From assembly GCA_023701135.1 (NCBI GenBank), contig JAMPXP010000013.1:100457-164456 (forward strand): a stretch of 64,000 nucleotides of DNA, read 5' to 3'. The stretch is from Desulfobacula sp. GTDB lineage: Bacteria > Desulfobacterota > Desulfobacteria > Desulfobacterales > Desulfobacteraceae. A program made the translations under genes and the position numbers. Shown one piece after another: positions 9,476 to 18,177 of the stretch (position 1 is the first letter of the stretch; every line of letters starts with the position of its first letter). The notes under the pieces were generated by a model that worked only from the letters and a program-made list of their open reading frames with translations, made no database searches and was not told where the DNA came from.

Positions 9476-10702
9476 TTATAAAAGGATGATATCAACAAGG
9501 GCACCTTTTTCAAGGCCTTCCACATGCTCACCGATTTCTAGGAGGCCGTCGGCATGGATCATGGTCCGGATCAGCCCTGATTTGCCCAGAACGGGTCTGG
9601 CCGTTATCCGGCCGGCTCCATGTTCCAGGAGAACCCGGATAAACTCCCGCCGCCCCTGGGCTGAGGCGACATTGCGGCTCAATATGGCCGGGAGCCGGAT
9701 GGTTCGATCCCTGTCATCCAGCCCTTTGAGGTGATTTAAAAAGGGCAGGACAACAATCTTGAAAACCACCATGGCCGACACCACCTGACCGGGTAGCCCC
9801 CATACGGGTTTTGCCCCGGCCCTGGCCAGGATGGTGGGTTTGCCCGGACTGATGGATATGCCGTGGGCCAGAATTTCCGCATCCTTCAGGGAGGAGACGG
9901 CTTCCACCGTAAAATCCCGTGTGCCCACGGAGCTTCCGCCGGAGATCAGCACCATATCGGTTTCTTCAAGGGCTTTTTCAAGGGCTTTTCTCAAGGCGGC
10001 CCGGTCGTCCTTGACAATGCCGTAACAGACCGGTTCGGCATGGGCTTCCCGGATAAACCCGGACAGGGTATAGGAATTGATATCCCGGATTTTTCCGGGA
10101 GAAGGCTCTTCTTCAATGGGAACAATCTCATCCCCGGTTGAAATGATGCCCACCCTGGGGCGTTTGTACACCCTGATCTTTGAAACCCCGAGCCCGGCGG
10201 CAAGGCCCTGTTCCTGGGGACGGATAAAGGTGCCTTGGGGCAGAACGGTTTCATCCTTTGCAACATCTTCCGAAGCATCAATGACATTCTGCAACGGCGC
10301 CACGCTTTTATAAATCTCCACCGATGCATCGTCAATGAGTTCAGCATGCTCCACCATGACCACACTATCTGCACCCAGGGGAAGCATTCCGCCCGTTGAT
10401 ATTTTAGCGGCCTGCCCGGTTTCCAGGGCAAAGCCGGGAATATCTCCCATGGATATGGTACCGGCAAGGGTCAGCCAGGCCGGGTTGGATTCCGAGGCCC
10501 CAAAGGTGGAATTTGCCGCCACGGCATATCCGTCCATGGTGGCCCGTCTGAAACCGGGAAGGTCGGTTTTCGCAACCAGGTCCCGGGCAAGGACCCTTGA
10601 AAAGGCATCCCCTACAGGGATGAGTTCGGAGTCGACCAAAGAAAAATCCTTTACCCGTTCCATGACCTCTTCAAGGCTTTTCACCTTAAAAAAATGATTC
10701 AT
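9476..10702 (-). CDS. moeA: Molybdopterin molybdenumtransferase MoeA
   Basis: Catalyses metal insertion into the molybdenum cofactor. The 408-residue length is standard. Visible family motifs in order are [11 protein letters not shown], the central MoCF-binding stretch [14 protein letters not shown], then [11 protein letters not shown] and [13 protein letters not shown], with a C-terminal MoeA domain IV. It is the middle gene of dapL-moeA-moeA-PBP; its ATG overlaps the dapL stop by 4 bases, indicating translational coupling. Two neighbouring MoeA-type proteins are common where both molybdenum and tungsten enzymes are used (family knowledge); which metal each handles is not visible here. Confidence 0.93.
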   Translation of the reverse strand: MNHFFKVKSLEEVMERVKDFSLVDSELIPVGDAFSRVLARDLVAKTDLPGFRRATMDGYAVAANSTFGASESNPAWLTLAGTISMGDIPGFALETGQAAKISTGGMLPLGADSVVMVEHAELIDDASVEIYKSVAPLQNVIDASEDVAKDETVLPQGTFIRPQEQGLAAGLGVSKIRVYKRPRVGIISTGDEIVPIEEEPSPGKIRDINSYTLSGFIREAHAEPVCYGIVKDDRAALRKALEKALEETDMVLISGGSSVGTRDFTVEAVSSLKDAEILAHGISISPGKPTILARAGAKPVWGLPGQVVSAMVVFKIVVLPFLNHLKGLDDRDRTIRLPAILSRNVASAQGRREFIRVLLEHGAGRITARPVLGKSGLIRTMIHADGLLEIGEHVEGLEKGALVDIILL

Positions 10703-11925
10703 TTCAAGGCCTCTTTTATTCTTTCCATGGCCAGGGTTACATTCTCAAGGCTGTTAAAGGCGCTGATCCGGATATAATGCCGGCCGCACCGGCCGAAACC
10801 GGCCCCCGGAGTACAGACCACCGAGGCTTGGGTCAACAGCAGATTAAAAAATTCCCATGAATCCCTTCCCTTTCCGTCCACCCAGATATAAGGCGAATTT
10901 TTTCCCCCCACATAATCGAATCCAAGGGATTCTACGGTTTTTCTGATCACGTCCGCATTGTTCAGATAATAGGCGATCTGCTCTTTGATCTGGCGCTTTC
11001 CTTCTTCGGAATAAACCGCTTCCGTGGCTTTCTGGACCGGATAGGAAACCCCATTGAATTTGGTGGTATGGCGCCGGTTCCACATGGAATGAAGAGATAT
11101 TTTTTCTCCCTTGGCAGAATAGATCATGCAGTCCTTGGGAACAACGGTGAACCCGCAACGAGTGCCGGTAAACCCGGCGGTCTTTGAAAAACTTCTGAAT
11201 TCGACGGCTACCTCTCTAGCCCCATCAATTTCATAAATGGTCCTGGGGAGGTCCGGATCACGGATATAGGCTTCATAGGCGGCATCAAACAGGATCAGGG
11301 CCTTGTTCTCCCTTGCATAATCCACCCAGACCTTCAGTTCGTCTTTGGTGGCGGTGGACCCGGTGGGGTTATTGGGAAAACACAGATAAATCAGGTCCAC
11401 TTTTTCCCGGGGCAGCGCCGGAAGAAAATGATTTTCTTTGAGGCAGTCCATATAGACGATCCCGCCATAACGGCCATCCTCAAACCCGCCGGTACGGCCG
11501 GCCATGACATTAGTATCCAGATACACCGGATACACCGGATCAGGAATGGCCACCTTAATGTCGGGCGCAAACAATTCCTGGAAATTTCCCGTATCACATT
11601 TGGCCCCGTCACTGACAAAAATTTCATCCGGAGAAATATCTGCCCCCTGGGCATGGTAATCGTTTTCTGCTATTTTTTCCCTTAAAAACAGATATCCCTG
11701 CTCCGGGCCATAGCCCCTGAAGGAGGCATCCTTGGCCATCTCGTCCACACCCCGGTGAAATCCTTCAATGACGGCAGGCACCAGGGCCTTGACCACATCA
11801 CCGATCCCCAGCCGGATAATATGGGCTTCCGGATTTTTGGCCTGGTATTCATTCACCCTTTTGGCAATATCTGAAAACAGATAGGATGCCTTGAGTTTAC
11901 TGTAATTCTCATTTGCTCTGATCAT
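10699..11925 (-). CDS. dapL: LL-diaminopimelate aminotransferase
   Basis: PLP-dependent class I/II aminotransferase converting tetrahydrodipicolinate directly to LL-diaminopimelate, the short route to lysine and peptidoglycan DAP. It starts [17 protein letters not shown], followed by [16 protein letters not shown]. The PLP lysine lies in [17 protein letters not shown] near residue 240, and the C-terminal arginine region reads [10 protein letters not shown]. At 408 residues it matches the family exactly. It is first in a run with two moeA genes, with a 4-base overlap. The DapL pathway is typical of Desulfobacterota, chlamydiae and plants. Confidence 0.95.
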   Translation of the reverse strand: MIRANENYSKLKASYLFSDIAKRVNEYQAKNPEAHIIRLGIGDVVKALVPAVIEGFHRGVDEMAKDASFRGYGPEQGYLFLREKIAENDYHAQGADISPDEIFVSDGAKCDTGNFQELFAPDIKVAIPDPVYPVYLDTNVMAGRTGGFEDGRYGGIVYMDCLKENHFLPALPREKVDLIYLCFPNNPTGSTATKDELKVWVDYARENKALILFDAAYEAYIRDPDLPRTIYEIDGAREVAVEFRSFSKTAGFTGTRCGFTVVPKDCMIYSAKGEKISLHSMWNRRHTTKFNGVSYPVQKATEAVYSEEGKRQIKEQIAYYLNNADVIRKTVESLGFDYVGGKNSPYIWVDGKGRDSWEFFNLLLTQASVVCTPGAGFGRCGRHYIRISAFNSLENVTLAMERIKEALK

Positions 11926-11995
11926 AAAACGTCCTTTCTAACCCTTTATCAATAGTCAATCCCATGTATAAATTATCAAAAATGGTGTGTCGGTT

Positions 11996-12838
11996 TCAGC
12001 CGCCTGTTTTTTCCAAGGCCCGGGTAAGGGCCTTAAACTCTTCCACGGAAAGGGTTTCCGCCCGTCTTTGGGCGTCTATGCCGGCCGAGGCCAGTGCCTC
12101 AAGAACGAACTGCTTTTCATATCCCGGCTCGCCGCCGATCATGGAATTTTTTAAGGATTTTCTTCTTTTTGAAAATGCAACCTTGATGACATCAAATAAT
12201 AAGCGTTCCTGATGCGCATCAAACTCCTCCGGCGGAATAAATCTGAATTGCAGAATGGTTGAATTCACCTCGGGGCTGGGGAAAAAGGAGGAGGGACCGA
12301 TCTCGGCCACAAAGCTGATCTTTGCTGCATACTGGCTCACGGCAGACAACCGTGAATAATCCCTCCCCCCGGGAGGGGACAGAATTCTTGTGGCCAATTC
12401 CTTTTGAAACATCAAAAATGCCTTTTCGATATACTTTCTTTCTTCCACCAGTTTAAACAGGATCTGAGACGAAATATTATAGGGAAGATTTCCGATGATC
12501 ACAAGTTTTTTATCCCGGGCCATCTCTGATAAAGGCACTTTCAAAATATCCTGATGGATAATATCGATATTGTCTAATCCTTCATCATTGATGATCTGTC
12601 TTAAAATCGGAATCAGGCGGCCATCCTTTTCAACGGCGGTGACATGACAGGCTTTTTTTGCAAGGGGCAGGGTCAGGGCGCCGAGTCCGGGACCGATTTC
12701 CAGGACTCGGGTATCCGCTGATACCCCGGTTTTCTCGACAATCATCCGGGCCGTATTCGGATCTGAGAGAAAATTCTGGCCAAGTTCTTTTCCTGCATAT
12801 AAGCCTGCCTGTTTCAACAACTGCCCGGGATGTGTCAT
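11996..12838 (-). CDS. rsmA: 16S rRNA dimethyladenosine transferase RsmA/KsgA
   Basis: SAM-dependent enzyme that dimethylates two adjacent adenines in the 3' terminal helix of 16S rRNA during 30S maturation. Motifs: KELGQNFLSDPNTARMIV at the N-terminus, SAM motif VLEIGPGLGALTLPLA, catalytic NLPYNISSQIL, and the C-terminal FSKRRKSLKNSM. I chose ATG at 12838 (MTHPGQLLKQ), preceded by AAGGAAAA at good distance. A longer frame to 12865 adds nine residues with no family match. The resulting 280 residues is normal. Confidence 0.95.
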   Translation of the reverse strand: MTHPGQLLKQAGLYAGKELGQNFLSDPNTARMIVEKTGVSADTRVLEIGPGLGALTLPLAKKACHVTAVEKDGRLIPILRQIINDEGLDNIDIIHQDILKVPLSEMARDKKLVIIGNLPYNISSQILFKLVEERKYIEKAFLMFQKELATRILSPPGGRDYSRLSAVSQYAAKISFVAEIGPSSFFPSPEVNSTILQFRFIPPEEFDAHQERLLFDVIKVAFSKRRKSLKNSMIGGEPGYEKQFVLEALASAGIDAQRRAETLSVEEFKALTRALEKTGG

Positions 12839-13075
12839 GAGGTTTTCCTTAAAAATTACATACAAATTACTACTTGACTTTCTTTGTCTCCCTAAGTAGT
12901 TATTATACTATATACTTCAAGCAATTAACAGGTTCAACCTTCTTAAAAAAATCTGGGCTGTTTTTAAGTTCTCTAATATCCGGATGAAAACGGATGTCAA
13001 CCATTGTATGCGGCGTTAAAGGGTTTGACCTGATTCAATATATACACATAAACCTTTTCAAAAAGGAGACGGATC

Positions 13076-13435
13076 ATGGTAGAAAAACCGGAACAAGGAA
13101 CCAATTGGGAAAGCTTTATCAAGATGCTGTTGAGCAGACTGGATATTCCCACCAAGGAAGATATTGCCTTTTTAAATACCAGGCTGGACCGCCTTGAACA
13201 GTTGTTTTACGAGAGAAAACCAGAAAAAAGTCCTTCGCCAAAACCTGTCCAGGGCCGAAAAAATGCTTCTTCCATTGTTCTTGAAATGATTGACAATCAT
13301 CCCAAGGGTGCTGATTTTAAAAAAATTCAAGCGGCCACAGGGTTTAATGAAAAAAAACTCAGAAACATTATTTTCAGGCTGTATAAATTAAAACGGATCA
13401 AACGGATCAAACGAGGCAGCTATCAAAAAGCATAA
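13076..13435 (+). CDS. Small protein, coiled-coil plus winged-helix-like domain
   Basis: 119-residue protein, function unknown. It starts at an ATG with a strong AAAAGGAGAC site. The first 50 residues contain an amphipathic helical stretch (SRLDIPTKEDIAFLNTRLDR) suited to coiled-coil dimerisation. Residues about 60-115 resemble a winged helix (ADFKKIQAATGFNEKKLRN, then FRLYKLKRIKRIKRG) with a very basic wing. This suggests a small DNA- or RNA-binding regulator. It precedes the PreP-like protease gene by 15 bp and could be co-transcribed. Position 12839-13075 upstream is non-coding and AT-rich; I see no clean promoter there. Confidence 0.65.
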   Translation: MVEKPEQGTNWESFIKMLLSRLDIPTKEDIAFLNTRLDRLEQLFYERKPEKSPSPKPVQGRKNASSIVLEMIDNHPKGADFKKIQAATGFNEKKLRNIIFRLYKLKRIKRIKRGSYQKA

Positions 13436-13450
13436 AGGAAAACAACATAC

Positions 13451-16420
13451 ATGAAAAGCAATCGATTCCACAAAGGCATGAACATCTGCGGATATAAGGT
13501 CGAGGCCGTCACTTCACTCGAAAACATGGATGCGGTCATGATTCAGCTTGAACACATGAAGACAAAGGCAAAGCATATTCATATCTCAACACAGGACAAG
13601 GAAAATACCTTTGGCGTTATTTTCAGAACCGTTCCAACGGATTCATCCGGTGTGGCCCATATCCTGGAGCATACGGTTTTATGCGGATCAAAACATTTCA
13701 ATGTCCGGGACCCGTTCTTTTCCATGATCAAAAGAAGCCTGTCCACCTTCATGAATGCCTTTACGGCTTCCGACTGGACCATGTATCCCTTTTCCACCCA
13801 GAATAAAAAAGATTATTTCAACCTGATGAATGTCTATCTTGATGCTGCTTTCTTCCCAAAAATAGATGAATTAAGCTTTAAACAGGAAGGTCACCGCCTG
13901 GACCTCCTTGAAACCAACGATAAAAAAATCGAACTCGAATATAAAGGCGTTGTCTATAATGAAATGAAGGGCGCCATGAGTTCTCCATCCCAGGTCCTGG
14001 GCAGATCCCTGCTGTCGGCCCTGTATCCCGATACCACCTATCGGAACAATTCCGGCGGAGAGCCCTCGGAAATACCCGGATTGAAATATCAGGACCTGAA
14101 AAATTTCCATGCAACCTATTACCACCCTTCCAATTCCCATTTCTATACCTATGGAAACCTGCCCCTGGAAGAAACCCTGGCCTTTATCTGTGAGAAAGTC
14201 CTGGATGAATTTGATGCCATCCGGGTGGATTCACAGGTCCCGGCCCAGCCCCGGTGGGATTCTCCGCGGAAAAGGACCCAGGCCTATGCCTATGCGGACC
14301 CGGAAGACATCTCCAAAAAATACCAGGCCTGTGTGGCCTGGCTGACCTGTGATGTAAAAGATTCTTTTGAAGTCCTGGTCCTGACCGTCCTGGAGCAGAT
14401 TCTGCTGGGGAATTCCTCATCTCCCTTGAGAAAGGCCCTCATCGATTCCTCATTGGGGTCTGCCCTGTCCGATTCATCGGGCTTTGATGCCGAGAACCGG
14501 GATACCATGTTTACCTGCGGCCTGAAAGACGTCACCCAAGATTCCGTTAAAAAAGTGGAAAAGATCATTTTTTCCACCCTTAAAAACCTGGCTGATAAGG
14601 GAATTGATCCCACCATGATTGATTCGGCCATTCACCAGATTGAATTTTACAGAAAAGAAATCACCAATACCCCGTACCCCTTTGGCATCAAATTGCTTCT
14701 GGATATTGCCGGAACCCTTATCCATGAAGGGGACCCTGTCTCCTGCATCAATATTGACAAGGATCTGAACACCCTCAAGGAAAACCTGCAAAAGGGCGGT
14801 TTTCTGGAAGCCAAATTAAGACAGTATTTTCTTTTGAATCCCCACAGGGTGCTTTTTACCCTTAAGCCCGATGCGGCCCTGGAAGAAAGAACCCTGAAAA
14901 AAACAAAAAAAGAACTGAAAGCCCTTTTAAAGAAAATGACGCCCACGGATCTTGAAAAGATCCGCGAAGATGCAAAAACGCTTGAGGCCCTCCAGGAAAA
15001 AGACGAGGACGTATCGGTTCTGCCCACCCTTGAACTGGCCGATGTTCCCCATGAGATAGAAATCATCCGGCCCGATGCCATAGAAGCGGTTGATTTTTCC
15101 ACTGCCTATGACAAAGCCACCTCAGGCATCCTTTATTTTACCTGCCCGGTGGGGGCAGGGCGGATCTCCACCAATCTTTACGCCCTTGTCCCGTTTTTCT
15201 GCAGGGCCTTTACCAACGCGGGTACTAAAACAACGGCCTATGACAAAATGGCGGAACTCATGGACCTTTACACCGGAGGGATATCCATCATCCCCTATTC
15301 AGGCTCCTATTTTTCCAAGGAGGCTGAATCCCATTCCTTTCTTGCCCTCCAGGGAAAGGCCCTGGACCGGAATGTGGATCGAATGTTTGATCTCATCCGG
15401 GAATTTCTGGAATCCTACAGGTTTCACGATATGGAAAGGCTGAAAAACCTGCTTTTGCAATATCAGGCCGGCATGGAGGCCTCCATTGTGTCTTCAGGCC
15501 ACCGCTATGCCATTTCCCTTGCGTCCAGACATCTTTCCAAAGCCTCCTATATCAATGAACTCTGGCATGGGATTCTCCAGTACCAGTTCATCCGTGAAAT
15601 AACAGACCAGTTGGCCGCAAACAGGGATAAAACCCTTGGGGACCTTTCGGAAAAACTCGCCCGGATTGCCCGGTCCATATTGAAAAAAGGAAATCTGAAA
15701 CCGGCCCTCATCGGCGGCAAAGAGGCCATCGTCAGATCGGAAAAACAGATCCTGTCCATCCATGAAGCACTTTCCAATGATACGGAATCCTCCTTTTTTA
15801 CCCCGGCCATGGGTTATGATGAAACCGTACCCTTTGACGGCTGGTATACCAATACCTCGGTATCCTTTGTGGGCCAGTCCTTTAAAACGGTTCAAATCAA
15901 CCATGAGGATTCTCCCGGACTTGCCGTCATCGCTAAAATTTTAAGATCCCTCTATCTTCACCGGGAAATCCGGGAAAAGGGAGGGGCCTACGGCGGATTT
16001 GCCGTTTACAACACCGAAGAAGGCCTTTTTTCATTCGGCTCCTACCGGGACCCCCATATTCAAAGAACCCTGGACGTCTATAAGCGGGCCTGTGATTTTA
16101 TCATAAGCGGGGATTATTCCGGGACCGATGTGAAAGAAGCCATCTTACAGGTCTGTTCGGAAATCGACAAACCTGAAACACCCGGTCCGGCAGCCATGAA
16201 AGCCTTTTACAGGGATATCACAAAACTGGATGACACCATCCGCAGAAAATTCAAGGATGCTTTGCTGCAACTGAATAAAAAAAGAATAAAGAATATCGCC
16301 GAAACCTATTTTTCCTGTGATGACAGCCTGAAGGGAACGGCCGTCATCTCCAGCAGGACCAACCTGGAACAGGCCAATACCGGGCTTTCGGGAAAGCCCT
16401 TGGCCCTGTTTAAGATTTAA
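13451..16420 (+). CDS. PreP-like M16C family zinc metallopeptidase
   Basis: 989-residue oligopeptidase of the pitrilysin M16C group (presequence protease, PreP), which degrades unstructured peptides in a closed chamber. The inverted zinc motif HILEHTVLCGS is at about residue 74, and the distal zinc Glu lies in EYKGVVYNEMKGAMSSP near 170. The central M16C_assoc region (about 450-700) and a second inactive M16 half follow; the substrate-anchoring RY-like region is visible as REIREKGGAYGGF near 845. The length is that of full PreP. No signal peptide is seen, so it is cytoplasmic. It converges on and overlaps by 11 bases with the DUF2520 gene. Confidence 0.9.
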   Translation: MKSNRFHKGMNICGYKVEAVTSLENMDAVMIQLEHMKTKAKHIHISTQDKENTFGVIFRTVPTDSSGVAHILEHTVLCGSKHFNVRDPFFSMIKRSLSTFMNAFTASDWTMYPFSTQNKKDYFNLMNVYLDAAFFPKIDELSFKQEGHRLDLLETNDKKIELEYKGVVYNEMKGAMSSPSQVLGRSLLSALYPDTTYRNNSGGEPSEIPGLKYQDLKNFHATYYHPSNSHFYTYGNLPLEETLAFICEKVLDEFDAIRVDSQVPAQPRWDSPRKRTQAYAYADPEDISKKYQACVAWLTCDVKDSFEVLVLTVLEQILLGNSSSPLRKALIDSSLGSALSDSSGFDAENRDTMFTCGLKDVTQDSVKKVEKIIFSTLKNLADKGIDPTMIDSAIHQIEFYRKEITNTPYPFGIKLLLDIAGTLIHEGDPVSCINIDKDLNTLKENLQKGGFLEAKLRQYFLLNPHRVLFTLKPDAALEERTLKKTKKELKALLKKMTPTDLEKIREDAKTLEALQEKDEDVSVLPTLELADVPHEIEIIRPDAIEAVDFSTAYDKATSGILYFTCPVGAGRISTNLYALVPFFCRAFTNAGTKTTAYDKMAELMDLYTGGISIIPYSGSYFSKEAESHSFLALQGKALDRNVDRMFDLIREFLESYRFHDMERLKNLLLQYQAGMEASIVSSGHRYAISLASRHLSKASYINELWHGILQYQFIREITDQLAANRDKTLGDLSEKLARIARSILKKGNLKPALIGGKEAIVRSEKQILSIHEALSNDTESSFFTPAMGYDETVPFDGWYTNTSVSFVGQSFKTVQINHEDSPGLAVIAKILRSLYLHREIREKGGAYGGFAVYNTEEGLFSFGSYRDPHIQRTLDVYKRACDFIISGDYSGTDVKEAILQVCSEIDKPETPGPAAMKAFYRDITKLDDTIRRKFKDALLQLNKKRIKNIAETYFSCDDSLKGTAVISSRTNLEQANTGLSGKPLALFKI

Positions 16421-17300
16421 ACAGGCGGGCCAGCTTTTGTTGTGCATCCGGACCGATCTCACCTCTTTTTTCGGCAAGATCAAGGGTGTACCGTCCCAGG
16501 AGCCGGTAAAGATCGGAGAATTGAGGCAGTTTTTGATCAATATCGGACAGGTGCCGTGACACGATTTCATCGTCCCCCCGGGCCACAGGACCCGTAAGCG
16601 CATTGATGCATCCTCTTTGCTTGATATTGTTCAAGGTCCCCTTGATAAGGGGTTCCAGAACTTCATAGGCATTTTCCTCGGATAAATTTGCCTGTTTCAG
16701 CAATTCCAGAGCAAAATGCTCCAGGGTCACCAGATAATTGGATGCCACAACGGCCGAGGCATGGTATACGGTCTTGGCATGGGTGGGAATGGTAAAGGAA
16801 TTGGCCTTTAAGGCATTGACGATTTCCTTTCCCAGGGCCACGGCCCTTTCATCCCCCTCAATGGACATATTGATGCCCTTAAAGGGAGATTTCATCCCAT
16901 CTTCATAGGGCGCAAAGGCCTGAAGGGGATGGATGGAGCCTGTTCCGGCCCCCAGCTTTCCGGCTGACCTGAGGATGCTCGACGACAGGGCCCCGGAAAG
17001 ATGATAGACAACGGTATCACGGGTAAATCCACCTTCCAGGGCGATTTGCTCACACACGGGTTCAATCAGGGTGTCCGGCGTGGTAATAAACACAAGGGGT
17101 GAGGTCTTGGCCGCATCGGTCGGGTTTTCATATCCTTTTCCCTTTCCGGCGAAGCCGATGGCCCGCTCAACGGATTCCGAACTCCTGCTGGAAAAGGCCC
17201 TGGGGATAAATCCCTGCTTTGACAAAAAAACCGCAAGGGATATCCCCAGCCTGCCGCAACCGATAACACAGAATTCCATATTTTTTTTATTTGTATTCAT
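16410..17300 (-). CDS. Rossmann-fold DUF2520 protein, candidate ketopantoate reductase
   Basis: 296-residue protein with an N-terminal Rossmann fold ([20 protein letters not shown]) and a C-terminal helical DUF2520/6-phosphogluconate-dehydrogenase-like domain ([20 protein letters not shown]). It resembles ketopantoate reductase and pyrroline-5-carboxylate reductase in layout. It overlaps the end of panB by 14 bases, so it is translated from the same message. This context makes a step in pantothenate synthesis (NADPH-dependent reduction of 2-dehydropantoate) the best guess; this is inference. An internal ATG at 17279 is an alternative start, but neither has a strong ribosome site. Confidence 0.8.
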   Translation of the reverse strand: MNTNKKNMEFCVIGCGRLGISLAVFLSKQGFIPRAFSSRSSESVERAIGFAGKGKGYENPTDAAKTSPLVFITTPDTLIEPVCEQIALEGGFTRDTVVYHLSGALSSSILRSAGKLGAGTGSIHPLQAFAPYEDGMKSPFKGINMSIEGDERAVALGKEIVNALKANSFTIPTHAKTVYHASAVVASNYLVTLEHFALELLKQANLSEENAYEVLEPLIKGTLNNIKQRGCINALTGPVARGDDEIVSRHLSDIDQKLPQFSDLYRLLGRYTLDLAEKRGEIGPDAQQKLARLFKS

Positions 17301-18078
17301 AGTCTTTTGAAGGAAATTCCCCGGCCTTTACTTCATTGATATATTGTTCTATCCCTCTTTTTGCCGCGCCTGCAAGATCTGCATATTTTTTGACGAATTT
17401 GGGCAGAAACCGGTCATTGATCCCGATCATATCATGGAGCACCAGGATCTGGCCGTCGCATTCAACGCCTGCGCCGATGCCGATGGTGGGGATGTGAAGG
17501 CTCTGGGTGATCTTTGCGGAAATAGCCGATGGAATCCCTTCCAGGACAACGGAAAAGGCTCCAGCTTCTTCAACATCTTTTGCATCTTTTAAAAGCCTTT
17601 CCTCGTCTCTCTGGACCTTGAATCCCCCCATCTGGTGGACGGACTGGGGAGTCAGGCCGATATGGGCCTGGACCGGAATGCCCACCCGGGACAGCGCATG
17701 GATGACCGGGCAGACCCCTGCCCCGCCTTCCAGTTTAACGGCGGCGGCTCCGGCTTCCTTTAAAAACCGGCCGGCGTTGTCAATGGCTTTATCCAGGGAG
17801 CCCTGGTAGGACATGAAGGGCATATCGCCGATGACCATGGAAAAACTGCATGCCCTGGATACCATGGACGTATGGTATATGGCCTCATCCATGGTGACCG
17901 GAAGGGTATTGTCTTTTCCCTGGACCACCATGCCCAGGGAATCTCCCACCAGGATAATCTCAATGCCGGCCTGATCCAGCATCCGTGCAAAGGGAAAATC
18001 ATAGGCCGTCAGGGCGGTTATCCTTTTTTTCTCCGCTTTCATTTTCATCAGTGTTGATGTGGTTACTCTTGGCTGCAT
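17287..18078 (-). CDS. panB: 3-methyl-2-oxobutanoate hydroxymethyltransferase
   Basis: First committed step of pantothenate synthesis: adds a hydroxymethyl group from 5,10-methylene-THF to 2-oxoisovalerate, giving ketopantoate. The 263-residue TIM-barrel protein shows [22 protein letters not shown], metal-binding [13 protein letters not shown], the [15 protein letters not shown] loop, and [21 protein letters not shown]. Ribosome site AGGAGGCAAC stands just before the ATG. Length is standard. It is followed by the overlapping DUF2520 gene. Confidence 0.96.
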   Translation of the reverse strand: MQPRVTTSTLMKMKAEKKRITALTAYDFPFARMLDQAGIEIILVGDSLGMVVQGKDNTLPVTMDEAIYHTSMVSRACSFSMVIGDMPFMSYQGSLDKAIDNAGRFLKEAGAAAVKLEGGAGVCPVIHALSRVGIPVQAHIGLTPQSVHQMGGFKVQRDEERLLKDAKDVEEAGAFSVVLEGIPSAISAKITQSLHIPTIGIGAGVECDGQILVLHDMIGINDRFLPKFVKKYADLAGAAKRGIEQYINEVKAGEFPSKDYEYK

Positions 18079-18177
18079 GTTGCCTCCTGAAAAAGTATTG
18101 GTTTATGTTTATCCCTGCAAAATCATCACACCCGGCCATGGTATAGTAAAATAAAAATTCAGAGGTTACAAGGCCCC

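Noticed and set aside
12839-13075. TTGACT ... TATACT promoter-like pair upstream of the 119-residue gene
   Set aside because: The two boxes are 24 bases apart, too far for a standard sigma-70 promoter.
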